Both the position numbers and the translations under genes were made by a program. Positions 8,129-17,591 of a stretch of 56,401 bases of DNA are shown piece after piece. Within the stretch, counting starts at the first letter, position 1. Each line of letters begins with the position of its first letter. The notes below the pieces were generated by a model that saw only the letters and a list, made by a program, of their open reading frames with translations, was not told the origin of the DNA and searched no databases. The stretch comes from a bacterium. GTDB lineage: Bacteria > Sysuimicrobiota > Sysuimicrobiia > Sysuimicrobiales > Segetimicrobiaceae. The stretch is taken from the NCBI GenBank assembly GCA_035308905.1, contig DATGFS010000029.1, positions 1 to 56,401 of the forward strand, read 5' to 3'.

Positions 8129-8677
8129 TTACTCGGCAAAGTCCTCCGTCACCAGTAGTTCGGCGCCGGCGGTGGCGATGCCGATCCCGACGCTGCGGAA
8201 CCGGGGGTCCAGCATGTTCTCCAAATGACCGCGGCTTGCCTCAAACGCGGCCTCCACTTGGGTGATCGTGCCGCCACACGCGACGTTCTCCCCCACAAAC
8301 TCGCCGGGTCGCAGCACCGTGCCCAGGCGCTCGAGGAACGCTCCGGAGGACGGCGATCCGTGCCCGATGAACCCGCCGAGTGCCATCTCGCGTGAGTGGC
8401 TCCGTGCGGTGTTCCGCAAGACGCCGTTCATGACAAGGAGCGGCAGGCCGTGTTGCCTCCGGGTTCGGTTCAAGAGGTGGAAGAGCGCCGTCTCGGCATC
8501 GGGGACGAATTCAGTTTGTGTTGCCGGCATGTTGGTCGGCACCATCACGGCGCCGAGGTCGAGGACGGTCTGGCCCGCCGCGCCCTCCGCCATCACAAGG
8601 CTGAGGGCCGTCGTAACCAGCACAACCACGGGCAATGCCGGGAAGCCGCGAGTGCGGGCAACCGATCGGGTCTTCAT
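8129..8677 (-). CDS. secreted CAP (SCP/PR1) domain protein
   Basis: Extracellular protein of the cysteine-rich secretory/PR-1 superfamily (182 residues). An N-terminal signal peptide is visible (basic start, hydrophobic stretch LPVVVLVTTALSLVMAEGAAG to about residue 35). The CAP core follows: LLNRTRRQHGLPLL, ARSHSREMALGGFIGH with the conserved His, GENVACG, and the CAP2-like LENMLDPRFRSVGIGIA. Bacterial CAP proteins are linked to surface or biofilm functions, but the activity is mostly undefined. The ATG follows a GGAGGAG. A c-di-GMP-I riboswitch sits in the leader, so expression should follow cyclic-di-GMP level. Genes for making and breaking that messenger are immediately upstream. Confidence 0.87.
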   Translation of the reverse strand: MKTRSVARTRGFPALPVVVLVTTALSLVMAEGAAGQTVLDLGAVMVPTNMPATQTEFVPDAETALFHLLNRTRRQHGLPLLVMNGVLRNTARSHSREMALGGFIGHGSPSSGAFLERLGTVLRPGEFVGENVACGGTITQVEAAFEASRGHLENMLDPRFRSVGIGIATAGAELLVTEDFAE

Positions 8678-8691
8678 CTATCGCTCCTCCT

Positions 8692-8765
8692 TCGGCAGCC
8701 CGGCTGACCCTATGCGGGTCCCGTGGCTTTGCGCCCCTGGGTCGCCCCAGGTTTGCCGTTATCGG
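8692..8765 (-). ncRNA. cyclic-di-GMP-I (GEMM) riboswitch
   Basis: Read on the minus strand, the leader of the CAP gene contains the conserved aptamer landmarks in order: GGCAAACC, a P2 hairpin closed by GGGGCGACCC, GGCGCAAAGCCACGGG, a second hairpin, and CAGCCGGGCTGCCGA. The spacing matches the GEMM-I class. It ends about 15 bases before the CAP start codon and next to the Shine-Dalgarno, which suggests control of translation initiation. Whether ligand turns the gene on or off cannot be read by eye. Confidence 0.9.
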
Positions 8766-8835
8766 GAGGAGGGCCGAACCTGCGAAGGCACTCCCCCGGC
8801 CTATAGGCACCGGACACTGCGCCGGTGCGAAGAAC

Positions 8836-9843
8836 CTACCTCGCGAGCATCGCGGGTGCGCGGGCGGTCTTCTCGCTCTTCTTCATGTCATAGAGGCGGG
8901 CGTCGGCCACACCCATCAGGATCTCCAGGGAGTCGCCGTCCGCGGGCCACGATGCGACGCCCCACGAGACGGTGAGCTGCGAACTCCCCGGCGCGTCGCG
9001 CAGCGGCACCGCGATGCGCCCAACGCGCTCCAGCAGTTGGTGCGCCTGCGCCGCGGTCGTGCCGGGGAGGAGCAGCACAAATTCATCGCCGCCCCACCGG
9101 ACCACTCGGTCGTGGGTGCGGGTACACGTTCTGAGCGCCTCGGCGACTCGAATAAGCGCCATATCGCCCGTTGCGTGGCCGAGCGTGTCGTTGACGGCCT
9201 TGAAGCCGTTGATGTCGAGCATGGCCACGGCGAACGGACGGCCGGTCCGGCGGCTGAGGCTGATTTCGGTTTCGGTCTGATCGAGAAACGCCCGCCGATT
9301 CATCAAGCCGGTGAGAGGGTCGGTGGCGGCAAAGGCGCGGCGCTCCTCGGACAGCCGTGCCACCTCACAGGCACCTGCCAGGTACCCGGCCACCGCGGTT
9401 AGAACCTCGAGTTCCGTCGCAGAGAACGCGTCCACCTCGCTGCGGTGGGCGCTCAGGACCCCGATGGCGCGCCCCTGTACGCTCAGTGGGGCATAGATCC
9501 CCGAATGCATGCTATCGCCCAGGGAGAACACCCACGGCTCGGTTCCCGCGTCGGGAACGTACAAGGGCCGGCCGGTTTCCAGCACCGCCCAATGCTGTCC
9601 TTTCTCCCGAGGGATCGTCAATCCACGAAAACGCCGCCACAGCCCTGAGGCTCCGACGAGCGTCAAGATCGAAGGATCGCGCTCGTCACGCAGGCCAATC
9701 GTGCAGGATTCGAAGCCAACCTCCGCGTCGAGCGCCTCGAGGGCGCACTCGGCGAGTTCCGGCAGACTGAGGAGGACGGTAAAGTCGGTCGCCAGGCGGG
9801 CGACAAACGCGGTCGGTTTGTGAGCCTCCGTCGCGGTGATCAT
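8836..9843 (-). CDS. GAF-GGDEF diguanylate cyclase
   Basis: Makes cyclic di-GMP from two GTP. The N-terminal GAF domain spans about residues 10-160, and the GGDEF domain about 170-325 begins at ATDPLTGLMNRRAF. The active-site motif is intact (WGGDEF). An RxxD inhibitory site (RTHD) sits five residues before it, so product feedback is expected. No transmembrane segment is seen, so it is cytoplasmic. Its ATG directly abuts the TAA of the upstream HD-GYP gene, so a synthase and a likely hydrolase are co-translated. The riboswitch-controlled CAP gene is next downstream. Confidence 0.93.
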   Translation of the reverse strand: MITATEAHKPTAFVARLATDFTVLLSLPELAECALEALDAEVGFESCTIGLRDERDPSILTLVGASGLWRRFRGLTIPREKGQHWAVLETGRPLYVPDAGTEPWVFSLGDSMHSGIYAPLSVQGRAIGVLSAHRSEVDAFSATELEVLTAVAGYLAGACEVARLSEERRAFAATDPLTGLMNRRAFLDQTETEISLSRRTGRPFAVAMLDINGFKAVNDTLGHATGDMALIRVAEALRTCTRTHDRVVRWGGDEFVLLLPGTTAAQAHQLLERVGRIAVPLRDAPGSSQLTVSWGVASWPADGDSLEILMGVADARLYDMKKSEKTARAPAMLAR

Positions 9844-12800
9844 TTAGATCGCCACCCGATCGCTGTGCATTCCGCGCAAGGCGTCTGCCGCCGTCGCGGA
9901 AGTCGGCAACAGATCGGCCCTCGGCGCCAGCACCCCATCGCGGATGCCGTTGAGCGACGCCGTGAGCGGGGCCAGCATGCTCACGCGGTGGTCGTCCGCG
10001 CCGCTCACCTCATCCTGCACCAGCATCTTGAGAAAGGCCTCGCCGACCCGGGGGTCAAAGTGGCGGCCCAGTTCGGCGCGAATATACTCGCGGGCGCGAT
10101 CCTCGCTCCACGCCCGGCGATAGGGTCGATCCTGTGTGAGCGCGTCCCACACGTCCACCACCGCGAAGATTCGCGCGGCCAGGGGGATCTGCTCGCCCTG
10201 CAGCCGGCGGGGATAGCCGGTGCCATCCCATTTCTCATGGTGGCAGTACGGAATGTCCAACGCCGGTCGCAGGTAGGGGATCGACATCAGCAGGTCACGG
10301 GCGTATACCGGGTGGCGCTCCATCAGCTCCCGTTCGGTCGAGTTGAGCCGGTCGGGCTTCAGCAGCACCGTGTCGGATATGGCCATCTTCCCGATGTCGT
10401 GGAGCAGCGCTCCGTGCCGGAGGTGAATGAAATCAGAGTCCGCCACGCCGAGTTGACTTGCCAGCCGCAGGGCCAGCTCCGTCACCCGTTGTGCGTGGCC
10501 GGCGGTTTCCTTATCTCGGAGTTCGAGCGCGCGGGCCCAGCCCGCCAGCGTCGTGTCGTAGGCCAGCATGAGGTCGTCGTGGGATCGCTCGAGCGCCCGG
10601 AGCTGCTGGGCATCGCTGATCGCGATCGCCGTCTGCCGGGCGAGCATGTCGAGGAACTCCAACCATTCGTGGTTGGGCGTCAGCGGCCGCCGGTAGAGCA
10701 CGTGCAGCACGCCGAGCAACTGGCCTTTCGCGATCAGCGGGACGGCGTAGGCGGCCCGGAACCGCTCGCGGCGTCGATGCGTGACGCCAATCAACTTCAA
10801 GGCATCCGGGGCCTCGTCGAGGTTCGCCACGCCGACGCACCGCCGTTCGAGCGCGGCCAGTCCGGCCAGACCCTCCCCCAGCTTGATCCGCACGTTACGG
10901 GACCCGTCCGTCAGAAACCCCTGCCCCGCGGCGTACTCCAGCGCCTGCAGGCGAGGATTGAACAGCAGCACGCAGGCCGCATCGGCATCGAGTTGTGCCG
11001 CAGTCTTGGCCAGCACGACGCTGAGGCTCGCCTTCAGGTCCAGGCTGCCGGTGATCACCTGATCGATTTCGTGCAGCGCCTGGAGCTGAGCCAATCGCCG
11101 GGTCGCGTCGTCATACAGGCGCGCGTTCTCCAAGGCCGCCGCCAGCTGGTGAGCGTATGCTTGGAAGAACTCGACGCGGTCCGGCGTAAAGAACGCGGCG
11201 TGATTCGCGTACAGGACCAGCGCCCCGAAGGTACTCGTACGGCTGATCAGCGGAAAGATTCCCGCCGCCCGCACACCCAGGTCGGCCGCGAGCGCCGCAG
11301 GCACCGTCGCGTCGGGGTCCTCCCCGACGTTCTGCACCACGACGGACCTGCGGGCCGCGAGCGGCGCACGAATGGCGTCGCAGGCCGTCGAGCCGGCCCA
11401 GTCCTCAATGAGCGAGCCGAGGCGCGTCTCACTCGGATGGTGGGCCAGGCATTGCAACCGGTCAGCCTCGTCAAACTTCGCGATCCATGCGACCGTCGCG
11501 CCAAACACGTGCACGCAGCGGTCCACAGCTTCGTCCGCAAGGCTCTGGAGATCCAACGTCTCGGCCATGCGCTGCGCACCTTCGTAGAGGCCGCGGACGT
11601 TTGCCAGTTCCTGCGCGACCTGCTGCGTGAGCTGCGTGCGGTCGATCGCATGACTCGAGAGTTCGGCCAAGGCCGTCGCGAGATCCGCGTCGCGTCGCGC
11701 AAACGGTTCGCGTATGCCGCCCCGGCGGCGCGCGATCACCAGAGCGCCGATCACGCGCTCCCCCTCTCGCAGGGGGACGGCGACGCAGGGCCCCATGCTG
11801 CCGCCGGGTACCGCGCCGCCACCCGCCCCAAACGCCGTGGTCAGGTCGGGAATCACGAGCGCACCCGCGCGTTCGACGGCCGCGGCCGCGATGCGCGGCC
11901 CGACCGCGACGGTGGCATCCAGCGCCACCCCTTTGACCGCGCGCACGCACACGGGTTGGAACGTACGACCGTCCGGCTGAAGCAGCACGAGCGCGGCGTG
12001 GTCTCCGCGCAGGAGCGCCATCGTACGCTCGGTAATGAGCGCGTAGATCTCGCCGAGGCTGGTGGTCCGTCGCAGCGCGGCCCCGAGGCTGTGCAGGGCC
12101 TCCATATCTCTCGCATGGGCGCGCACGTCGTCGAGCAGCTGCAGCCGCTCTGCCACCGTCCCGATCTGACGGCCGACGGCTTCGACCAGGCGAAGGTCCG
12201 CCGCGAGCCAGCGCCGCGGGCGCGCCGTCGTGATGAGCAACCCCCCGATTGGCCGGCCGTCTACCAGCAGAGGGCCCATGATCGACGCCCGCACCCCGGC
12301 CCGGCGAATCGCCGGCGCGAGGGCCTCGGGCAGAAGTCCGGCAGCGGCCTCCCAATTCTCCACAGCCTGGACCTGGGTCAGTTCGAGCCCGGCGGCCTCG
12401 GCCGCGGACATGACGGTCTCCATGCGAAAACCGGGGGGCATGTGGCGATTGAGGAAGGTGCCGGTACCCAGCCAGACGCCGCCGTGAGCGCCTTCGAGCG
12501 CCGCCAGCGTCCGGTCGAGCAGCGTGTCCAGGAACGTCTGCAGGTCGGCCGCCGCCGCCGCCGCCGTCACGATCTCGTTGAGCGCCTCGACGTGCGCCTG
12601 CGCCTGCTTGCGCTCGGTGATGTCGACGATCGCTCCTTCGTAGTAGGCGACGCCGGTGGAGGCATCGCGCGTCGCGCCGATGCTGGCCTGGACCCATACG
12701 AGCGAGCCGTCGGAGCGATTCATTTGGCTCTCGAAATCCATTACGCTGGCGTCGCCCTCGAGCTGAGTGCGCCATCGCTCCCAGAGCTCGGGGTCGAGGT

Positions 12801-13800
12801 AGAGATTGGCCGCGTTAACGGGGTCGAGCGCGTCGCGGCTCGGGTAGTCGAGGATGCGCAGAAATGCGGGGTTGACGTCGAGGATCTGCCCGTCTTCGGC
12901 AGCGCGATAGAGCCCGACAGGGACTCCCTCGAACAAGCTCCGATACCGCTTGTACAGCCCTGAGTTTTCGAGTGCGAGCGCCTCGCTCTTCAGCGTGCGG
13001 CCGGTCACAATGAGGAGCAACGAGGTGAGCAGGCCGATGAACGCGAGCCCGGTCGCGAACATCGCCCACAACTGCCAGGACCCCCGCGGGCCCAGGTATC
13101 GGAATCCCGGGGTGGCGTGAACGACCACGGCCAGCGCGAAGGCGGCGACCAGCGGAAGGCCAACGGCGAGCCGCCTGGCGCGCCACACCGCGCGGGGCTG
13201 CCCCACCCAGATAAGAATCAGCGGGGTCACGACCATGACGCCGATTGACCCCCCGACCCACCAAGTCCACCAATTGAACGGATAGTAGAACCACGGGTCG
13301 ATCCCCGCGAGCGCGAGCACGGCAACACTCCACGCCGCGCCGAGAACGCAGGCCACGGGTCCCCCGAGGATCAGGAATTTCGCGACGTCGGCGGCTTCAT
13401 CGAGTGCCGCCGGAAATCCGACGAACCGCCGGATGAGCGCCGCCCCGGTGGATGCCTGGAGCACTACGCCGGCCGCAAGACCCGCCGCGACACCGGCAGA
13501 CCGAAGGACCGCGGCGGCGCCGGCCGGATGGAACGACGGTCCCATTGCGGTGAAAAACGCGCCTATCAGGATGCCGGGCCACACCCGATATCCGAAGAGC
13601 AAGAGCCCGGCGAGGGCGATTCCCGCCGGAGGCCATACGGCCGTCGGGTAGTCCGTGGGGTTGGCCGTCAGCAGGTACAACCGGCCGAGGGCGTAGTAGG
13701 CCAGCGCCAAACCAAGTGCCCAGATCACGCCGCGGTCGAAGGCTGGCTCCAGCCTCGACTGGCCCTCCGTGCGTACCGCCGCCGCGGTCGATTCAATCAT
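9844..13800 (-). CDS. MASE1-PAS-multi-GAF-HD-GYP cyclic-di-GMP phosphodiesterase
   Basis: Very large membrane sensor (1318 residues) predicted to hydrolyse cyclic di-GMP. The N-terminal MASE1 domain has about eight hydrophobic helices over residues 25-265 (AVWPPAGIALAGLLLFGYRVWPG). A PAS/PAC unit follows at about 285-405 (SLFEGVPVGLYRAAEDGQILDVNP...DITERKQ). About four GAF-like units follow up to about residue 1085. The HD-GYP domain has the catalytic HDIGK at 1134-1138 and GTGYP near 1205. Four serial GAF domains between PAS and HD-GYP is unusually long. It overlaps the upstream GAF/coiled-coil gene by eight bases and abuts the GGDEF gene. The GAF count is by eye and could be off by one. Confidence 0.9.
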   Translation of the reverse strand: MIESTAAAVRTEGQSRLEPAFDRGVIWALGLALAYYALGRLYLLTANPTDYPTAVWPPAGIALAGLLLFGYRVWPGILIGAFFTAMGPSFHPAGAAAVLRSAGVAAGLAAGVVLQASTGAALIRRFVGFPAALDEAADVAKFLILGGPVACVLGAAWSVAVLALAGIDPWFYYPFNWWTWWVGGSIGVMVVTPLILIWVGQPRAVWRARRLAVGLPLVAAFALAVVVHATPGFRYLGPRGSWQLWAMFATGLAFIGLLTSLLLIVTGRTLKSEALALENSGLYKRYRSLFEGVPVGLYRAAEDGQILDVNPAFLRILDYPSRDALDPVNAANLYLDPELWERWRTQLEGDASVMDFESQMNRSDGSLVWVQASIGATRDASTGVAYYEGAIVDITERKQAQAHVEALNEIVTAAAAAADLQTFLDTLLDRTLAALEGAHGGVWLGTGTFLNRHMPPGFRMETVMSAAEAAGLELTQVQAVENWEAAAGLLPEALAPAIRRAGVRASIMGPLLVDGRPIGGLLITTARPRRWLAADLRLVEAVGRQIGTVAERLQLLDDVRAHARDMEALHSLGAALRRTTSLGEIYALITERTMALLRGDHAALVLLQPDGRTFQPVCVRAVKGVALDATVAVGPRIAAAAVERAGALVIPDLTTAFGAGGGAVPGGSMGPCVAVPLREGERVIGALVIARRRGGIREPFARRDADLATALAELSSHAIDRTQLTQQVAQELANVRGLYEGAQRMAETLDLQSLADEAVDRCVHVFGATVAWIAKFDEADRLQCLAHHPSETRLGSLIEDWAGSTACDAIRAPLAARRSVVVQNVGEDPDATVPAALAADLGVRAAGIFPLISRTSTFGALVLYANHAAFFTPDRVEFFQAYAHQLAAALENARLYDDATRRLAQLQALHEIDQVITGSLDLKASLSVVLAKTAAQLDADAACVLLFNPRLQALEYAAGQGFLTDGSRNVRIKLGEGLAGLAALERRCVGVANLDEAPDALKLIGVTHRRRERFRAAYAVPLIAKGQLLGVLHVLYRRPLTPNHEWLEFLDMLARQTAIAISDAQQLRALERSHDDLMLAYDTTLAGWARALELRDKETAGHAQRVTELALRLASQLGVADSDFIHLRHGALLHDIGKMAISDTVLLKPDRLNSTERELMERHPVYARDLLMSIPYLRPALDIPYCHHEKWDGTGYPRRLQGEQIPLAARIFAVVDVWDALTQDRPYRRAWSEDRAREYIRAELGRHFDPRVGEAFLKMLVQDEVSGADDHRVSMLAPLTASLNGIRDGVLAPRADLLPTSATAADALRGMHSDRVAI

Positions 13801-14725
13801 CTGACTCGTCGGTGCCGATCAGCCGAAGAGCGTTCACCGGGACCTTGTTGTCACGGTCGCCGGCGCGTGCCGCGTCGATCTCAAGCCGCAGCTCGACTTC
13901 CGCGAGCCATTCGTTCTCAACGGCGAACGCCGCCCGAGTATCGGCCAGCCGGCGGTACTCCGCCTCAAGCGCCGCCCGTTCCGCCGCGAGCCGCGCCTGC
14001 TCAGCCTGCAGGTCTCGCTGCAACGTCGCGAGGCGCTCCCGCTCCTCGCGCAGCTTGGACTGGGTCAACGAAAGCGCCCCAATCGAGCCCTGTTCGAGTC
14101 CCGCGCGTCCCGCTTCCACCGACGGACGCACCTCGCGGAGCGATCCCTGCGGCGCGTCGAGGGTCGCAGGTCCGGCCGGAACCGCGGCAGCCGCCTGCGG
14201 CGCGAACGAGCTCATGGCCTCCTCTTCCTCGGCCGAGCAGACGTGGGGCGCATCGAAGTAGTACACGACCGCGCCGATCACCCGGCCCGCCCGGCTGAGC
14301 GGCCAGGTGCAGACCGACCGCAGGCCGGCCCGTTCGAGCCGCTGCCGCACGGCATTGCGGAACGGCAGCTCGCGAGCGTCGGGCAGGAACCACGGCTTAG
14401 GGCTGTAGGCCCGCCCGCCCTTTGGCATATCCATGCACGTGAACTCAGGACACCGCATCAGGTGAACCCAGGGGTTGATGCCGTCCGGCGTGACCAGTTC
14501 ACCGATGTAGGCGTCCGGCAGGTCATGGGACCACGGACAGGTGACCGTGCCTTTCGACGAGCGGAAGAACACCGCGGCGCGCGGCGCGCCGGTCAACAAG
14601 AGGACAGCGCGCCCGATCGCCTCGGCGGCCGACGCTGCCGAGGTGGCACCCGTGAGCATCTCCTCGGCTGCCGCGAAATTCGCGCGCTGCTCGGCGTGAT
14701 CGATGAGGGGCCAGGCCGCGGCCAT
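13793..14725 (-). CDS. GAF-domain protein with C-terminal coiled coil
   Basis: Cytoplasmic 310-residue protein. A GAF-like sensor region covers about residues 15-190 (SAAEAIGRAVLLLTGAPRAAVFF...RAGLRSVCTWPLSRAGRVIGAVVYYFD). It carries several Cys and His residues (TCPWSH, RCPEFTCMDM) that might bind metal or a cofactor. Residues about 235-300 form a heptad-rich coiled coil (KLREERERLATLQRDLQAE). The start at 14725 has GGGAGGG upstream; a longer frame has no ribosome site. It lies one base after the PilB/GspE stop and overlaps the HD-GYP gene by eight bases, so it is probably a signalling or scaffold partner in the same operon. No enzyme activity is evident. Confidence 0.75.
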   Translation of the reverse strand: MAAAWPLIDHAEQRANFAAAEEMLTGATSAASAAEAIGRAVLLLTGAPRAAVFFRSSKGTVTCPWSHDLPDAYIGELVTPDGINPWVHLMRCPEFTCMDMPKGGRAYSPKPWFLPDARELPFRNAVRQRLERAGLRSVCTWPLSRAGRVIGAVVYYFDAPHVCSAEEEEAMSSFAPQAAAAVPAGPATLDAPQGSLREVRPSVEAGRAGLEQGSIGALSLTQSKLREERERLATLQRDLQAEQARLAAERAALEAEYRRLADTRAAFAVENEWLAEVELRLEIDAARAGDRDNKVPVNALRLIGTDESDD

Positions 14726-14726
14726 G

Positions 14727-16550
14727 TTACGCTCCCTCCCCGGACACGAAGATGACGCGCAGCAGTTCCTCGACCGTCGTAACCCCCTCGAGGACCTTCT
14801 CCACCCCGTCCTGACGCATGAGCCGCATCCCATCCTCTCGCGCCGAGGCCCGCAGCTGATCCGCCGAGCCGCCGCCCAGCACGATCGCGCGCAGCCGGTC
14901 CGTCATGACCATGAGCTCGAACACCCCGATCCGCCCACGGTATCCCGTGCCCCGACAGAAATCGCAGCCCCGGCCCCGGTATAGCCGCAAGGCATGGGGA
15001 CGGTCGGAATCAAGCCCCAGCCGGCGAAGGGCATCCGGGGGAGGTGTGTACGCCTCCTTGCACTGCGGACAGATGACCCGCACCAGCCGCTGCGCCAGCA
15101 CCCCGGTCAGGGACGCGGTGACCAGAAACGACTCGACTCCCATGTCCGCCAGCCGAGTCGCCGCCCCCGGCGCGTCGTTGGTGTGCAGCGTGGTCAGCAC
15201 CAGATGTCCCGTCATCGACGCCTGCACCGCGATCTGGGCGGTCTCCCGGTCACGGATCTCACCGATCAGCACGACGTCGGGGTCCTGCCGTAGAATGCTC
15301 CGCAGGCCGCTCGCAAACGTCAACCCTGTCCGCGCATTGACCTGCACCTGATTGACCCGCGGGATCTGGTACTCGACCGGGTCCTCAACGCTCACGATGT
15401 TGCGGTCCGGCGTGTTGATCCGCTCCAGCGCGGTGTACAGGGTCGTCGTCTTGCCGCTGCCGGTAGGCCCTGTGACGACGACCATCCCGTGCGGCCTCGT
15501 GACCAGGCCTTCCCACGCCGCCAAGAGCTCGTTGGGCATCCCGATCCGGTTCAGCGCCACCCTCGTGCTCGACTGATCCAGCACCCGGATCACGATCTTC
15601 TCCCCCAGCACCGTTGGCAGCGTGCTGACGCGCAGGTCATACTCCTTGCCCTCGAGGCGCAGATGGATATGCCCATCCTGCGGCAGGCGGCGTTCCGCGA
15701 TGTCGAGATTTGCGAGGATCTTCACACGCGAGATCAGCGCCGCCTGGATCTGCTTTGGTGGCGCCATGACATCTTGCAGTTGCCCGTCGACGCGGAACCG
15801 CACCTTAACCTCGCGCCGGTGCGGCTCGAGGTGGATGTCGCTCGCCGCCGCGCGCACCGCTTGGTGAATGATCTGGTTGACCACCCGGACGATCGGCGCT
15901 TCTTCCACCATCGTCCGCAGGCGCTCCACGGCGACCTCGTCGGTCCCCGCCGGTTCGTCTATCACCTCAGACTCGGGGGCCGGCGCTCCTTTGAGCAGGG
16001 CTTCCATTTCCGCATCGATCCCCTGCAGGCGGTTCTGCGCCCGCGCGATGTCGTCGGCGCTGGCGATGATGATGTCGACCTCCAGGCCCGTCAGCAGCCG
16101 GACATCATCGATCGCCACGACATTGGCCGGGTCGGCCATTGCGACGACCACACGATCCGCCGTCCGGTCGATGGCGACGACGCCGTGGCGCTGCGCGAGG
16201 GCCGGCGGGATCAATCGCGCCACCTCGGGGTGGCCGTCGTCCGAGAGTTCCGCAAAGGGGAGACCCCACTGCTGGGCCACCGCCCGGGCTAGCTCCCGCG
16301 CGCTGACGGCGCCCATCTCGACGAGAATGCGGCCGAGCTGGCCGCGGCTTTCGCGCTGGATCTCGACTGCCTGTCTTAACTGGTCCTCGGTGACCGCCCG
16401 TCGGGCGAGCAAGACGGTCCCGATCGAGTCGTTGCGCGACGGGAACGACTTGCCGTTTCGTTTGGTGGAGGGCGCCGGCGACGGCATGACCGCCATGAGT
16501 GCGGTCCCATCACCGGTTGACGGTACCTGCGTGGCGAGCACTTCGTGCAT
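14727..16550 (-). CDS. type II secretion / type IV pilus assembly ATPase (GspE/PilB family)
   Basis: Cytoplasmic motor ATPase that powers pilus extension or type II secretion. The 607 residues include an N-terminal MshEN-like domain (GTVLLARRAVTEDQLRQAVEIQ, about residues 43-150). MshEN domains bind cyclic di-GMP in some family members. The ATPase core has Walker A GPTGSGKTTTLY near 365, ASDIHLEP, the Asp box, Walker B-like DPDVVLIGEIRD, the His box LTTLHTNDA and the Cys4 zinc site CPQC...CDFC. No pilin, PilC or PilT is in the window. It is the first gene of the minus-strand c-di-GMP operon. Confidence 0.93.
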   Translation of the reverse strand: MHEVLATQVPSTGDGTALMAVMPSPAPSTKRNGKSFPSRNDSIGTVLLARRAVTEDQLRQAVEIQRESRGQLGRILVEMGAVSARELARAVAQQWGLPFAELSDDGHPEVARLIPPALAQRHGVVAIDRTADRVVVAMADPANVVAIDDVRLLTGLEVDIIIASADDIARAQNRLQGIDAEMEALLKGAPAPESEVIDEPAGTDEVAVERLRTMVEEAPIVRVVNQIIHQAVRAAASDIHLEPHRREVKVRFRVDGQLQDVMAPPKQIQAALISRVKILANLDIAERRLPQDGHIHLRLEGKEYDLRVSTLPTVLGEKIVIRVLDQSSTRVALNRIGMPNELLAAWEGLVTRPHGMVVVTGPTGSGKTTTLYTALERINTPDRNIVSVEDPVEYQIPRVNQVQVNARTGLTFASGLRSILRQDPDVVLIGEIRDRETAQIAVQASMTGHLVLTTLHTNDAPGAATRLADMGVESFLVTASLTGVLAQRLVRVICPQCKEAYTPPPDALRRLGLDSDRPHALRLYRGRGCDFCRGTGYRGRIGVFELMVMTDRLRAIVLGGGSADQLRASAREDGMRLMRQDGVEKVLEGVTTVEELLRVIFVSGEGA

Positions 16551-16938
16551 TGCGGTTTCCCCCCGGATCCTTATCGGTCGCTATCGAGTGGGTTTAGGGT
16601 ACTCGAGCCTGTATCGTCAAGCGAGAGGAAGCCCACCCCTTTCATATGGGTGCCAGCATCTTTTGTGACCGAACTTTCACCTAACTGCTAGCGAGCTCAA
16701 TGGAATATCCTGGACAGCTTGGCAGGGCCGGCCTGGGTGTTTTAGTTAAGATTTCGAGATGTCATATAGCTTGGACGAACTTTGAATAGGCCATAAGTTG
16801 ATTTTGCCGATCAGCCGCAATTCAGCGAAATAATATCAACGAGTTTGCCTGAAATCATCTGGGAAGGGGCATCAAAGTTAACCGCGCCGGGACTTTCGAA
16901 ATCCTGTCGTGGCTCACAGTGGCAGCAGGGGGGAGATC
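16551..16938. other. divergent intergenic region, pilB-like gene / secreted-protein locus
   Basis: 388 bases without a gene, clearly more AT-rich than the coding flanks. It must hold promoters for both directions. On the minus strand a TTGACG near 16618 could be a -35, with TAAACC 18 bases on as a weak -10. On the plus strand I see no convincing -35/-10 pair and no recognised riboswitch. Confidence 0.5.
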
Positions 16939-17577
16939 ATGACCACCGACACGCGCGAGGACGAGGACTGTTCATGTTCTAAGGCGCTCCGTCTTTCCAA
17001 CGGAAATCTGGCGAGGGCCTGCACTCTGACTGTTGTTCTTCTTGCAATGGCGATCCGTATCGCCTTGCCGGTCCCTGCGCATGCCGCCACGAGCGGCAGC
17101 GGCAACGTGGTTATCACGGTGACCCCCGGCCAGTCCGTTGCGGTCACCGTCACCCCGGCAACGCTTAGCCTGTCCGAGGACGTTACGAGTCCGGGGACCG
17201 GATGGATGTTTGACGCCACGAACGCCGCCTGGATGCCAAACGCCTGGACCCACGGCACTTACTTCTACGGGGTCAGCGGGAGCGGCAATTGTCTCGCGAT
17301 CACCATCAGCACATCGCTGTCGAACTGGGGGTTAACCGCCTATTACGGGGTTAGCGGCGGTCTGACGTCGGGCAATACCAGCCTGGCGCTCGCGCCATCG
17401 ACCGCCGCCTGCGGCACTCCCACCAGCAGCCAGGTATTGAGCGCCAACAGCGGCGCTCAAACAACCCTCCAGACGAGTCAGAACGGTTCGCAGACGTTTT
17501 ACTACTACGTCGCGGTGCAGCCAACGATCGCAACCGCCGCGAACGCGACGATCACCATTACCTTCACGGCGCAGTAG
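16939..17577 (+). CDS. secreted surface protein with one two-cysteine repeat domain
   Basis: 212 residues. After about 30 polar residues comes a hydrophobic signal segment (LTVVLLAMAIRIALPVPAHAA), then one domain of about 150 residues rich in Ser, Thr, Gly, Ala and aromatic residues. Domain landmarks are SEDVTSPGTGW, a first Cys in GNCLAI, a second Cys in AACGTP, YYYVAVQP and the terminal TFTAQ. The same domain occurs twice in the next gene. The alternating hydrophobic pattern suggests a beta-sandwich. ATG 16939 is chosen because GGGGGAG lies five bases upstream; GTG 16909 is possible. No known family was recognised. The context suggests a surface fibre or S-layer-like subunit. Confidence 0.75.
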   Translation: MTTDTREDEDCSCSKALRLSNGNLARACTLTVVLLAMAIRIALPVPAHAATSGSGNVVITVTPGQSVAVTVTPATLSLSEDVTSPGTGWMFDATNAAWMPNAWTHGTYFYGVSGSGNCLAITISTSLSNWGLTAYYGVSGGLTSGNTSLALAPSTAACGTPTSSQVLSANSGAQTTLQTSQNGSQTFYYYVAVQPTIATAANATITITFTAQ

Positions 17578-17591
17578 CTGCCCGCAAGCTG

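Noticed and set aside
9820-12963. Open frame of 1047 codons on the plus strand
   Set aside because: It is antisense to the HD-GYP gene, whose domains are unmistakable; the protein is Arg/His/Gln-rich and has no domain logic. It arises from GC-rich codon bias.
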